Positions 21,238 through 31,105 of a stretch of DNA of 64,000 nt are shown here, in pieces. Numbering within the stretch: the first letter of the stretch is position 1; each line of letters opens with the position of its first letter. The notes under the pieces are model-generated. The model was given only the letters and a program-made list of their open reading frames with translations, was not told where the DNA came from and ran no database searches. Both the position numbers and the translations under genes were made by a program. Source of the DNA: Ustilago trichophora (Eukaryota > Basidiomycota > Ustilaginomycetes > Ustilaginales > Ustilaginaceae); assembly GCA_900323505.1 (NCBI GenBank), contig OOIN01000001.1, forward strand, positions 1,860,001-1,924,000. Reading direction: 5' to 3'.

Positions 21238-22431
21238 TTACTGCCATTCCCACGAGTCGTAAAATTGGCGAAATGCTGCATGTATACTTTGCCAATCTGT
21301 CTTGTCTTTCTCTGCCACTTGTTTCTGGGCTGACGCTGTTGTGGATGGGTTGAGGAATGTGGCCTGAAGAGTACGGTGTGCCAGATGGAATGTTTGTCTC
21401 TCGGAGAGGGTGAAGTTTTCCATGACCAGGTGGTACTCGTTCGATAGTGGGCTGCCGAAGACTCCGCTGTCGTCGGTTGAGATGCAGCATATTGTCGAGC
21501 CTGTTTTACCTTTGGGAGCCTCGTGGGTGGATTCAACGTGGTTGTAGTGCGATCTAAAGTGATGTTCTTTGAGTTGTGTGACCGAGTTGGAGAGCAGGTT
21601 GCTCGTCAGGCATAGCTCTATGGGTATACCTGATGCTTGTAGTCGTTCAAGGTTCGAAGGTGAGACGAAGCAGCAGTGTCCCATTCTGTCTGGGTGGAAG
21701 TTGAGCATGGACGTCATTTCGTCGTCTCGATCTTGGACTTCGCCGGCGTGAAGGGTGATTTTGAGACCGAGCGATCGGGCGTGATGGAGGGCGGGAAGGA
21801 GGTCGAGGAAGTTGCCCTTGGTGGGGTCACCGGACAGGTCGATACCGAGGACTCCTTGATGCCGGTACCGATGGGCGAGGTTGACGATAGCAAGGGCATG
21901 GGTGGTGTCGTGCTTGGCTCGGTCTATGGAGAGGAGTAGTCGAAGGATGGTCTTGTTCCAACCTCGTGCTTCTGTCGAGTTGGAGTATCGTGAGAAGCCA
22001 CCCAAGACGGCCTGCACGTAGCGATCCAGCCCGGACTCCCCCACATCTTCGATAGTATCGTGCGATTCGTCAGTGTGAGATGCTACATCCATAACCCTCG
22101 GAGTGGTGCGAATCTCTGCATACACAACACCATCCTCTTCCAAATCTTGCCCGAGTTCGAATGCTAGCCGTTCGACATCTGCTAATGTGGTGACGCAAGA
22201 ATGGATGACACGGAAGACGTCGAATGCTTCGCTGAGAGTTTTGGGCCAGCGGGTGAGGATGAAGGCATTGGACGGATCAACATTTTTGGCCGCAGCCAGT
22301 TCGCGAAGGGTCGAGCGTCGGATGGAGCCATTCAGGTGGGCGTGCAGCTCGATTTTGGGCAATTGCTGGACGAATCGCTGCTGCCTCCCAGCTTCGAAAG
22401 CAATGACATCGCTGCTATTGGAATCCTGCAT
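21238..22431 (-). CDS. adenosine deaminase-like protein (probable N6-methyl-AMP deaminase)
   Basis: This 397-residue protein is an amidohydrolase of the adenosine deaminase superfamily. Metal and catalytic motifs are intact: HAHLNGS (H30, H32), HAGE (H228, E231), MGHCC and STDDSGVF (D320, D321). The HAHLNGS spelling, where classical adenosine deaminase has HxHLDG, and the overall length are typical of the ADAL/MAPDA branch. That branch removes the methylamine from N6-methyl-AMP to give IMP, clearing modified nucleotides from RNA turnover. Substrate assignment is by subfamily resemblance only. The ATG at 22431 is 23 codons ahead of the first conserved block (LPKIELHAH). No intron is needed. 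Confidence 0.88.
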   Translation of the reverse strand: MQDSNSSDVIAFEAGRQQRFVQQLPKIELHAHLNGSIRRSTLRELAAAKNVDPSNAFILTRWPKTLSEAFDVFRVIHSCVTTLADVERLAFELGQDLEEDGVVYAEIRTTPRVMDVASHTDESHDTIEDVGESGLDRYVQAVLGGFSRYSNSTEARGWNKTILRLLLSIDRAKHDTTHALAIVNLAHRYRHQGVLGIDLSGDPTKGNFLDLLPALHHARSLGLKITLHAGEVQDRDDEMTSMLNFHPDRMGHCCFVSPSNLERLQASGIPIELCLTSNLLSNSVTQLKEHHFRSHYNHVESTHEAPKGKTGSTICCISTDDSGVFGSPLSNEYHLVMENFTLSERQTFHLAHRTLQATFLNPSTTASAQKQVAEKDKTDWQSIHAAFRQFYDSWEWQ

Positions 22432-25400
22432 CCTTTCCGTCCGATGCTAGCGAAGGATGGCCAGCTGAGACCAGCTCGACGATGATCGTTGGGAGCTCAT
22501 GTCTCAGGAACGTCGCGTGTTGGTTCGCTTGTCGGTGTATTTGGTGCATGGCCACGCGATATAGGATCGGCTGCCAAATTTGTTGCGTGCTTGCCATGCT
22601 TCAATCGACGCCGGACCTATATCGCATGGCTTATCATCAAGTCTCTTATCATCGAGTCTCGAGATGGATTCATCTGTCTGTCGGGTCTCACCGTGCTGAG
22701 TGAGCTGCCGACCACGATCGAGGTGGCACAAGTCGACAGCCACAGGAAGAGCTTATTCGGGTGGGCTTCTTCCCACCGAACCGTATCATTAATCGGCAAC
22801 TGATATCGTCAATCACCCCGATTCATTCTGGATCGCCTCATTCAGCGCCCCTTTGCGGAAATGCTGGTACAACGGACAAGGCGGATGTCGATCGTCTCGA
22901 CCACCAGCCTTTCGATTGGGCAGAGGTTCTACCGAAGCCATGTGGTGCAGCCAAACATCATCGTCATGAGCTACGGTACAAACTTTGCCATCAACCGTCG
23001 GCCAAGCAAAGCAAGACGGTTTTTGCTCGCGTGAGCTGCTGAAACTGTCAAAGGTTCAGCGCGCCAAATTTTGGCTGCTGTCATCGGAAGTTTTCGGTCA
23101 GCCGGCTGCAGGTTGGGTAAGATACGGCGTTCCTGTCAATCGAAAATTGTACCACAAGTTACTGACGTCGAGAAGGTGAAGTGTCTGCTGTCAGTGTTGA
23201 GGGTTGATTGGGGCGGACGTGCGCAGCAATTTTGCCATGGTGAAGAAAAAAAAAGTGGTAGCACGCCGCTTCTTGGCGGTCGCAGATCGGCGTGTCAGCT
23301 TTTCTCTTGGACAGTCCTGTCATCGTATTCAAGGAGCCGGTCATGTCGGCTTCGGTAGCGTTCGGAGCTGCTGTGCTCGAGAACTTGGTCAGCTTTGAAC
23401 TGCTTGAAAGCTGCTGATTGGCGAGTCAGGCATGCAAAATTTTTTCTGACTGTTGGCGTAGAATCGTCGGTCACCGTCAAGAGAACTCGTCGTCTCTCCT
23501 CGGCGGCCATCATGGCGGCCTCTGTCTACTTTCTTCAAGCTCTGAGAGCAGCATTGGCATCGACACAAGAAGACAAAGTCTCGAGTGCTATTCAAGCCTT
23601 GTTCGGACGAGTTAAGAAGCGCGATTTCGCTGCTGTGGGCTAAAACGCACGGTTGAATCTCGGTCCTGACCGCACCGTTCGTTAGGATTTGATCCTTTTT
23701 GATTTTATTCATTAAAAAAATTGCTGATAGAGCTCCGGTGCCCGGCGCGATTTGAGCTCTAAAACGAAATTAAGCGGAAGACCCTGCCTTGGACCTGCCT
23801 TATCGTGCATACACGGCATCTGTGACAGATTGTGCCTTTGCTTCGACGCAAACCCACCCGCTTTTCAGCTTGAACGTCTCACTTTCGCCAGCGCCTTTTG
23901 CAACATGGCGTGCATCAGTCTCAAGAAGGAGTAGATACAGCAGAGCGGGGGATCTACAGAGACAGAGTGGCACTTGACCGCAAGTTGGCAAGTCGAGGGA
24001 AAGGCATCTTCTGACGTCTAAATCGCGCCACGAGACTTAGCGCGCATGAGGAGTTGGTCGCTCGAGCCAAGCAACCCAAGCTCTCCCGATGGGAAACCAC
24101 ACTCTGGCGAGAATTTTTATTTTTTAAAAGAAATACTGTATAGCCCTTGACAAGGAATCAGGGTTCAATGCGAGCATCGAGCTGACTTGCACACAAGGAA
24201 CAGGTGTGAGGCAACTGACCATGCTCCAACGCGGATCGGTGTGTGTGAATTTCGAGAGGAGCAAAACACGGTTCACTCGGCCCGTTGAGCCTTTCTGATC
24301 GCCCCTATCAGGTCTTTCATCTCCAAAGCAATGCCCCTCTTTAGTCCTCGTCAGCCATACGGTTGCGAGTCTGAGGTTGATCGGGAGTGTTCGGACAATG
24401 TGGCAGAGTGGTGGCCAAGCGTCACACGACAAGTGTGGGATTGACCAACGAGCCACAAGTGTGGGCGCACTAGCTCGAAGTGGGGAATTGGTTCTCAATG
24501 CTTGAACTGAACGCAGATAAGCAAGAGGCTAGAGCTTGGACCCGCGAGCTTAGCTGTAAGTTCTTCTTTCCTTTGCCGCTCTTTCTTGGCCAACACAACA
24601 AGCAGAACCATCTTCAAAGCTTAACGAGAGCACGCGAGCGGGCGCCGTCTACCCTGATAGACGCAGCCGTGTGAACGTGCAGCTTACGACGGAGGGAATG
24701 GCGAGAAGAAGCAAAAGTTGGACAAAAAGACACATCAACTCCGACCTGGGGAAAGCGCACAAAGTTGGCCTGTCCGGAGACAGGAGACCGCTCTTCCGCA
24801 GGCTTGGCATTTTCTTCTTCTTTTCTTCTCGTTACATTTCGAGCTCCTCCCCTTTCCTTCCCCGCCTTTTCGTGAGAAGATCTCTATTCGACCCTGAAGG
24901 CGTCGGTCAACCACCAGCTGCGAAGAGGAGAAGACCCTTGTTCGATATTTTGAAGAGCTTCGTTGAGGGTCTGTTGCCAGCAATATGGAGTGTGAATGGT
25001 AGCATTGAAAGCGTGTCATCGAGCGTAAGTTTAGCGGAAAGTGGAGGGGAGAGAGAAGGTCTGCTGACAGTGGGCGAACTTTAGCGCAGAGCAGTGGGAC
25101 AAGATAGGCGAGCATCTGATTCTCGAGTGTGGCATCCCGCGAGAGTCTTTCCTCGAGCTCATTTGGCTTCCTGAACTTTTGTGACAGCGTCAAGGTGTGT
25201 GTTTGTGTGCTCCAGGCCCGGAATGGCTTCGGTCGCCTCTGTACTGTACGCACATTCTCATCGGAAGAATAGCCGGTCCTGCATTCATCCACCAAAAAGT
25301 ATGACTGACTCCTCGTTCTCCCGTATCAAAGGTGCCAGGTGCCGCAATCTTGAGTGCTTTTTCTGCTCTCTGCCTGCCAGCTGGTCATTCATGCCGGCAC

Positions 25401-25765
25401 TTTCACCTTGAAGCTGTCCGTCTTCTCTTTGTGGACCCTCTCAGTCTTTGCTTGCGTCTTCCTTAGGCCAGTCGAGGCTCATGAAGAAGCTCTTCTTTCT
25501 TACTTGTTCTCCTGAAGCTGATCTGTGATAATCATCTCTTCAATCATCACCACACCACCTCGCTCGGTTGCTCCTCCATCTCATCAACCCTTCTCTGTCC
25601 GTCCGTCACGCGAAACAACAAGATTTACGATTACTGTTCGGTACCACGCTAGCACATCTGCCACTTCGATTCAGCAGGTCCACATACCCCGATAAGCCTC
25701 GGTGAGCGCTGAATAGCGTCCCCCTGCACGCAAGTATCGAAAGCATACCTTCAATCATCACGGTC
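22432..25765. other. 3.3 kb intergenic region between deaminase and F-box genes
   Basis: This is the longest gene-free stretch of the window, between two divergent starts. Open frames such as 24735-25295 (minus) and 24671-25084 (plus) overlap each other, are Ser/Arg-rich and are unrecognised. A donor-like GTAAGT near 24553 did not lead to a convincing spliced gene. No tRNA was found. It could hide a non-coding transcript or a small fast-evolving gene. Confidence 0.4.
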
Positions 25766-28700
25766 ATGCAGGAGCCCACTGTGAACAAGGACAAAGGAAA
25801 GCAGAGGGAGTGCGACCCCGAAGTGTCGACGCAATCCGCAACCATCCGAAATGCTTTTGATGCCGACGACGCAGGATGCTCCCAGTCGCAAGGACCGATG
25901 GACATTCCTTCTCAAGCTGCATCTTCTAGGATTACGCAGCCTGATGACTCTCATCTGACCCAAAGTCCTTCATCATCCAATGATCATGATCGCCGCCCAT
26001 CCCACACTCGCGCCAAGTCCTCGCTCGGCTCGGCCAACGTGTTCGACTTCTTTGGCCCGAGCTCTCTAGCATCGAACAGCACGGCTGCAACCAGCTTCCA
26101 TTTTGGCTCACCAGGCGAGAGTCCAAAGCAGGCAGCAGTCGCACGCACAGCCGACTCGATCAATGGCGAAGTGCGTAGCTCTCTCGAGGAGACAATCGAT
26201 GCAGGAGCATCCCGTATTGCATCGGAAGAGCCGATCTCGAGTGCAGCTCCGCATCAGATCACGGACACCGTCACTGCGAGTTCTGATCCTGCGCAAATCT
26301 CTGAATCAGGAGAGCAGGTTGAGAGAAGACTTGGCGCTCCCTCTGCACCTATGCCTCCGCTCTATCCTGAAGAGACGCTCCCAGGCTATGAAGAAGCGCC
26401 AGAATACACTCCGCCTCTGTCACAGCCTTCTGGAAGCAGCCCTCGCTCCAAGACGTCGGCATTTCGCACTGCTGCTGCCAATAGATTCCTGTCCAGCCGC
26501 ATCGCGAAAAAGCTCAATCTGCCTCCAGCCCTCCAGAGCCGTCTACAGGGCACACAGACTCCAGATGCGCAGTCGACCTCGCAGCATACTCGTTCGGCGA
26601 CCGATCACATCAATGGCAGGATTCGGTTTGTGAGAAGTGACAGTGCACCAAACCTCACTCAATCACACGTACGCCGTCGTATCGAGGTGCACAACTACGC
26701 CGCTACCACCTATATGGATGGAGCGAGGATGGGCCCTGCTCCCCGCCGTCACAGGCCCACGTCTTCACGCCCTTCAACTGCGGGGGATGATACGGCAAGG
26801 CCTCAGCCGAACGCTGCATCCATTGCTCGACCCTCAACCAGCACTGGTACCGTAGCTAGCGATCGAAGGCAATTTGGCGCCTCGCCTTTGCTGAGAACAG
26901 CCGTCAGTTCCGCAAGCTCGTCTAGAAGGAACAGTGGCGATTCGCGACCACCCAGCCGAGCCACAATCAGCTCGGCACCAAATGGTGGCCTCTTCACTTG
27001 TGGCTACTCCTCGAGTCGCAGCGGGGCGACGACCCCCACACGCCCCATTCTCTCGCGCAAAGGACGAAGTAGGAACGTCAGCTTGAGAAGTCTAGTCGAC
27101 ATCTTTTCACTCAACCGCGAACGAGATCGCTCACGCTTTGATAGCCCCGCTGAGCCCGCTGAACAGCAACTTGAGCAGCCAGAACAGGAGAGCAGGCAAT
27201 CTTCGTCCGGTACCATTCTGCGAGAAGTAGTTTCACCCATTTCTCAAGACTTGCTCATCTCTGCACGAGTCCACCCAACCTCAAGTGCACGACCCACACG
27301 GATGAATGCGACTCACAGCAATCCACAAGCTGGCGTTGACGCTGCTGCTCTGTGCAGTCCGGTCCTGATCTTGCCGCATCAAATCCACGAAAGGAAACCT
27401 GATCCAATGCAAAAGCTACCGCGAGAGATCATCCTCAAAATCTTCACGAGCCTCGTAGATCTTCATATCGCGGAGCACAAGACAGCTGTCAAAGACGGTA
27501 CATGGCGGGGCAAAAGGACCAACGAGACACGCTGGGTCGGCCCGGAGGCTGCAGTGAGAGAATTTGCGCGTCTCAGCCGTGTATCGCGTGCTTGGCAAAG
27601 CTACGTGCTCGACGGTCAGCTCTGGCAGAAGCTCGAATTCTCAAAGTACCCTGATATGGCCGAAGAGGCCATGGTCAGCATCGCCAAGGCAGTCGGACCC
27701 TTCGTGCGATGCTTGGATTTGCATGGGCTCGCAGGCTTGAGATCCAGCGTGCTGGTGGCGTTGTCCAAAGCCCAGCGTCCTCGCCCGTTGACAGAATGGG
27801 AGCTTGCATCGTCTGCTGGTCCACCCTTTGCAACTTGCCAGCTAGAGGAGCTTGATCTTCGAGGATGTCGCCAAATCTCGACAAGCGCCCTCAACACGGT
27901 TCTCTCGCAATCCCCAAATTTGAGGGTATGCAAGCTTGGAAGTCTTCCGTGCGTCGACAACACGACACTTTGCGTCCTCGCGGCGACAGCTACCAAACTC
28001 GAATATCTCGACATCAGTCGTTGTCGCAGCGTGGACGGCGAAGGCATTCGTGCCATCTTTGCCATTCAAGAAAGCGAGACCAACATCTCTGCTGTCTGCA
28101 AGGAGCGCAATGTCGGCTCAAGATTCCACGAGCTCCATGCATCTGGTGTCGCTGGGTTCGACATCGCCACGCTAGCACAGCTCGGCAGGCATTGGCCGAA
28201 CCTTGAAGTGCTTGACCTCAGCTATTGTAGTGATGTCAACGATGCCGCCATCGCTGCCATGGTGAGCAGCGAAGGCGACGTGGTGAGCGACAAGGGAAAT
28301 TTTGTCACGCTCACACCACGTCAGGCCGGTAGCCAACAAGACGACGAAGTCGTCCGCAGGAGCTTCCTTCACTTGAGAAAGCTCAACCTCTCGTCGTGCC
28401 GTGCATTGACGGACCGTGCTTGCGTGTCACTGTCGCATGCTGTGCCCCTGCTGGAGGTACTAGAACTGGCCAACGTCGGGCCTGCACTCAAGGACACTGG
28501 ACTGGTCAAGCTCTTTGCCACCACTCCCCAGCTCCAGAAACTGGACTTGGAGCGAGCCACACAGATCACAGATGCAGTGCTCTCTGCTCTGACACCTCCT
28601 GAGTCACACGCAGAGGCGTTTGGACGAGCAGTGCCAGACAGAGACACATTGATGCACGGAGCCAGGCCCCGAGGGTCGTTGCTCAATATGGCACGCCGAT

Positions 28701-29593
28701 CTGCCAGCCGCCGAAGACACGCCAATCACTCGACTTCAACAGCGCTGGAAGATGCGCCGCCTTCTTACGATGAAGACGCAGTGGCAGCATTGATCCCTGC
28801 GACTGGCACTCACTTGACTCATTTGGTTCTGTCTTCAGCCAACCACTTGACAGCTGAAGCATTGCTTTTGCTGATCAACAGATGCCCTTTCCTGGTGCAT
28901 CTCGAGGTCGACGACACCCACGCCGACAATGAAGTGGCAACGCAATTTGTCCAGCTTGCACGCTACCGCAAGGTACGAAACGCCTACCTCAGTTTGGTCG
29001 ACTGCAGGTCATTTTCCCGCGACACATACTCACACCTGAGCCACGGCGACACACCAGACAGCGGTGTACGACCTCGCAGAGGCTCGCGTGGCTACGTATT
29101 CCGGCAATTTAGCTACGATGACCCCGAGCCGTCCCTAGCCGTGACTGCGGCAAGCTTGGTCTTGGCCGATGGTACCGCCCAGTCTCGCGGCGAGCAAGCG
29201 GACAACACCATGGCCACCAGCCGCCGCTCCTCCATCGAAGGTCGCGATCGAGACAGAGGCCACGACGAATGTAACGAGCTCAAGCCAGTAGTAAAGAGCT
29301 TTTGGGGCTGGCAGCTGGTAGATGCAAGGATGAAGCAGAAGCGCAAAGCCGAGCAACGAGCGGCTGCCCATCGACGCCACGGCGGTCGAAGCAAAGTCAC
29401 CAGCGTTGTAGCTATGGCTCTTGGCTTGCCTGCTGCTAACGAAGGGGGATCGGAGACGACTCAGATGAGGGCGCTCAGAGGCGGCGGGCCGAGGTGGTCT
29501 CGTGTCCTGATTGGGCCTGACGCTGCTGATCGACACGGAAATGGAGAGGAAGAGGATGACGAGGATGATGCGCGCGGGTGCACTGTCATGTAG
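25766..29593 (+). CDS. F-box/leucine-rich-repeat protein with PPxY motifs and C-terminal CaaX box
   Basis: This 1275-residue protein is probably a substrate adaptor of an SCF ubiquitin ligase. Residues 1-545 are disordered and Ser-rich. A PPLY motif sits at 197-200 inside a Pro/Glu/Tyr-rich patch. The F-box starts near 548 (QKLPREIILKIFTSLVDL), and the RLSRVSRAWQSYV segment near residue 600 follows it. At least ten AMN1/GRR1-type LRRs follow from about 645 to 1085 (for example LDLRGCRQIS, LDISRCRSVDGEGI, LDLSYCSDVNDAAI, LNLSSCRALTD). A second PPxY motif, PPSY, is at 998-1001 in a loop between LRRs. The last four residues are CTVM, a possible farnesylation box. PPxY motifs usually bind WW domains of Nedd4/Rsp5 ligases. 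Mammalian FBXL2 and FBXL20 are also prenylated F-box/LRR proteins, but orthology is not established. The ATG at 25766 is the first in frame. Confidence 0.85.
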   Translation: MQEPTVNKDKGKQRECDPEVSTQSATIRNAFDADDAGCSQSQGPMDIPSQAASSRITQPDDSHLTQSPSSSNDHDRRPSHTRAKSSLGSANVFDFFGPSSLASNSTAATSFHFGSPGESPKQAAVARTADSINGEVRSSLEETIDAGASRIASEEPISSAAPHQITDTVTASSDPAQISESGEQVERRLGAPSAPMPPLYPEETLPGYEEAPEYTPPLSQPSGSSPRSKTSAFRTAAANRFLSSRIAKKLNLPPALQSRLQGTQTPDAQSTSQHTRSATDHINGRIRFVRSDSAPNLTQSHVRRRIEVHNYAATTYMDGARMGPAPRRHRPTSSRPSTAGDDTARPQPNAASIARPSTSTGTVASDRRQFGASPLLRTAVSSASSSRRNSGDSRPPSRATISSAPNGGLFTCGYSSSRSGATTPTRPILSRKGRSRNVSLRSLVDIFSLNRERDRSRFDSPAEPAEQQLEQPEQESRQSSSGTILREVVSPISQDLLISARVHPTSSARPTRMNATHSNPQAGVDAAALCSPVLILPHQIHERKPDPMQKLPREIILKIFTSLVDLHIAEHKTAVKDGTWRGKRTNETRWVGPEAAVREFARLSRVSRAWQSYVLDGQLWQKLEFSKYPDMAEEAMVSIAKAVGPFVRCLDLHGLAGLRSSVLVALSKAQRPRPLTEWELASSAGPPFATCQLEELDLRGCRQISTSALNTVLSQSPNLRVCKLGSLPCVDNTTLCVLAATATKLEYLDISRCRSVDGEGIRAIFAIQESETNISAVCKERNVGSRFHELHASGVAGFDIATLAQLGRHWPNLEVLDLSYCSDVNDAAIAAMVSSEGDVVSDKGNFVTLTPRQAGSQQDDEVVRRSFLHLRKLNLSSCRALTDRACVSLSHAVPLLEVLELANVGPALKDTGLVKLFATTPQLQKLDLERATQITDAVLSALTPPESHAEAFGRAVPDRDTLMHGARPRGSLLNMARRSASRRRHANHSTSTALEDAPPSYDEDAVAALIPATGTHLTHLVLSSANHLTAEALLLLINRCPFLVHLEVDDTHADNEVATQFVQLARYRKVRNAYLSLVDCRSFSRDTYSHLSHGDTPDSGVRPRRGSRGYVFRQFSYDDPEPSLAVTAASLVLADGTAQSRGEQADNTMATSRRSSIEGRDRDRGHDECNELKPVVKSFWGWQLVDARMKQKRKAEQRAAAHRRHGGRSKVTSVVAMALGLPAANEGGSETTQMRALRGGGPRWSRVLIGPDAADRHGNGEEEDDEDDARGCTVM

Positions 29594-29961
29594 TTTTTCA
29601 CACGTTCAGTCACTCAAACTCTGTTCCAAGAAGAAATCAGTCCAAGCAGAAGTTGATCGTCAGCAGCCTAGGTTGTGTGACCGCTACGTTGATAGAGGAA
29701 GGAGTTGTCATTGAGAGGTGTGTTTGATTGAACATCACCGATGTAGAACCAGATCAGGACAAATGATCGACGATCTAGCGTCTGATGTGGAGTAAAAAAA
29801 GTCCACGGGGAAAAGCGAGCCTCTGAAGGTGGCCCAAGCTCCTGCAACAGCGGCCGTTCCGTTTAGCTGACACACCACGAAGCTGTCGTGTGCCAACCAT
29901 ACCTTCCGTCCACATCATCACCACCAACGCACATCTCACTCTCTGTCTCTCTCTTCTTCAT
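29594..29961. other. short intergenic region upstream of glyoxalase II
   Basis: The 368 bp between two tandem plus-strand genes should hold the F-box gene terminator and the glyoxalase II promoter. The last 72 bp are in frame with the downstream gene but contain no ATG. No other element was recognised. Confidence 0.5.
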
Positions 29962-30891
29962 ATGAGCCTTCTCACGAAGCCATTATTGACCAGCGCACGA
30001 TTGACACACAGCATCTCGCGCATCAACCTCAACAACTTTTCCACTTCATCCATCACCCGTCTTGCCAAGATGAAGATCCACCCGGTGCCCGTACGAGACG
30101 ACAACTATGCGTATATCCTGCAATCCTCCGTTGATGGAAGTGCACTCTTTGTGGATCCGTATGACGTGCCTGCGGTGACCAAAGCTGCTTCTGCACTTGG
30201 AATTAAGGACAGTCAAGTGGTTGGATTGTTAACCACTCATCATCATCACGATCATTCGGGTGGAAATGAGGCTTTTACAAGCGCTTATCCTGGTCGACCC
30301 ATTCTGGGTGGTAGTGACCAAATCCCTGCGCTCACTCAAAAAGTCACCGATGGTGATGTGGTAAATGACCTTTTGAAAGGTGTTCAGATCCAATGTCTCG
30401 CCACACCGTGCCATACACAGGATCACATCTGCTACTTTGTCACCGACACTGCAAACCAACAGGCCAAAGGTGTCTTTACCGGAGATACACTCTTCATCAG
30501 TGGATGTGGAAGATTCTTCGAAGGCAAACCTGAAGAAATGCTCGCAGCGATGGATAAACTTTCCTCGCTTCCGGATGAAACTCTGGTCTATTGCGGTCAC
30601 GAGTATACTAAATCCAACGTAGCTTTCTCCGCCGCAATCCTACCCGAATCAGAACAAGGTATCAGCAAGCTCGTAAAAGATCTACAACAAGCCAAGAATG
30701 GAGGTGTTACAACCGGAATTTACACAATCAAGGACGAACGTCTCCATAACCCTTTTATGCGTTGTCGTGATCAAGTGGTCCAAAAAGCGGCCGCGAAACA
30801 TGGCGCCAACGACCAAATCACGGATCCAGTAAAAATCATGGGTCTCTTGAGAGAGTTGAAAAACCGTGGACAGGTCAAAGCCAACATTTAG
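29962..30891 (+). CDS. glo2: hydroxyacylglutathione hydrolase (glyoxalase II), two possible starts
   Basis: Glyoxalase II hydrolyses S-D-lactoylglutathione to D-lactate and glutathione, the second step of methylglyoxal detoxification. From the ATG at 29962 the protein has 309 residues. Its first 36 residues are rich in Ser, Thr, Leu and Arg and free of acidic residues, as in a mitochondrial presequence. A second in-frame ATG at 30070 (MKIHPVPVRDDNY) gives a 273-residue form matching the usual cytosolic enzyme. The metallo-beta-lactamase motif THHHHDH is at 92-98, and TGDTLFISGCGRF and YCGHEYT supply further metal ligands. The C-terminal half has the glutathione-binding HNPFMR segment. Codon bias is weaker and GC lower than in neighbouring genes. 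It is followed after 214 bp by the convergent AT-hook gene. Confidence 0.93.
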   Translation: MSLLTKPLLTSARLTHSISRINLNNFSTSSITRLAKMKIHPVPVRDDNYAYILQSSVDGSALFVDPYDVPAVTKAASALGIKDSQVVGLLTTHHHHDHSGGNEAFTSAYPGRPILGGSDQIPALTQKVTDGDVVNDLLKGVQIQCLATPCHTQDHICYFVTDTANQQAKGVFTGDTLFISGCGRFFEGKPEEMLAAMDKLSSLPDETLVYCGHEYTKSNVAFSAAILPESEQGISKLVKDLQQAKNGGVTTGIYTIKDERLHNPFMRCRDQVVQKAAAKHGANDQITDPVKIMGLLRELKNRGQVKANI

Positions 30892-31105
30892 CTTTTTTCA
30901 CAGAATTTCAGCTGGTCACATGTTTCCATCGCTGTGTGTGGTTTCTGAAGCGTGTGACGCAAGAGTTTGGCTTCGGAAGAGTGCGTCACAAGAAGAAGAG
31001 GGTGACTTCAAAGTGTGCATCAGAGATGTCTCTTTTGAACCACAGACGGAGACGGTGCGGGCTGAACAGGTTGAATCGTTGGGATTGATGTTCAGATGCG
31101 GGATT

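Noticed and set aside
24671..25295. Overlapping frames of 137 and 186 codons in the 3.3 kb gap
   Set aside because: They oppose each other on the two strands, have no recognisable motif, and the nearby donor-like site joins to a frame that stops at once.
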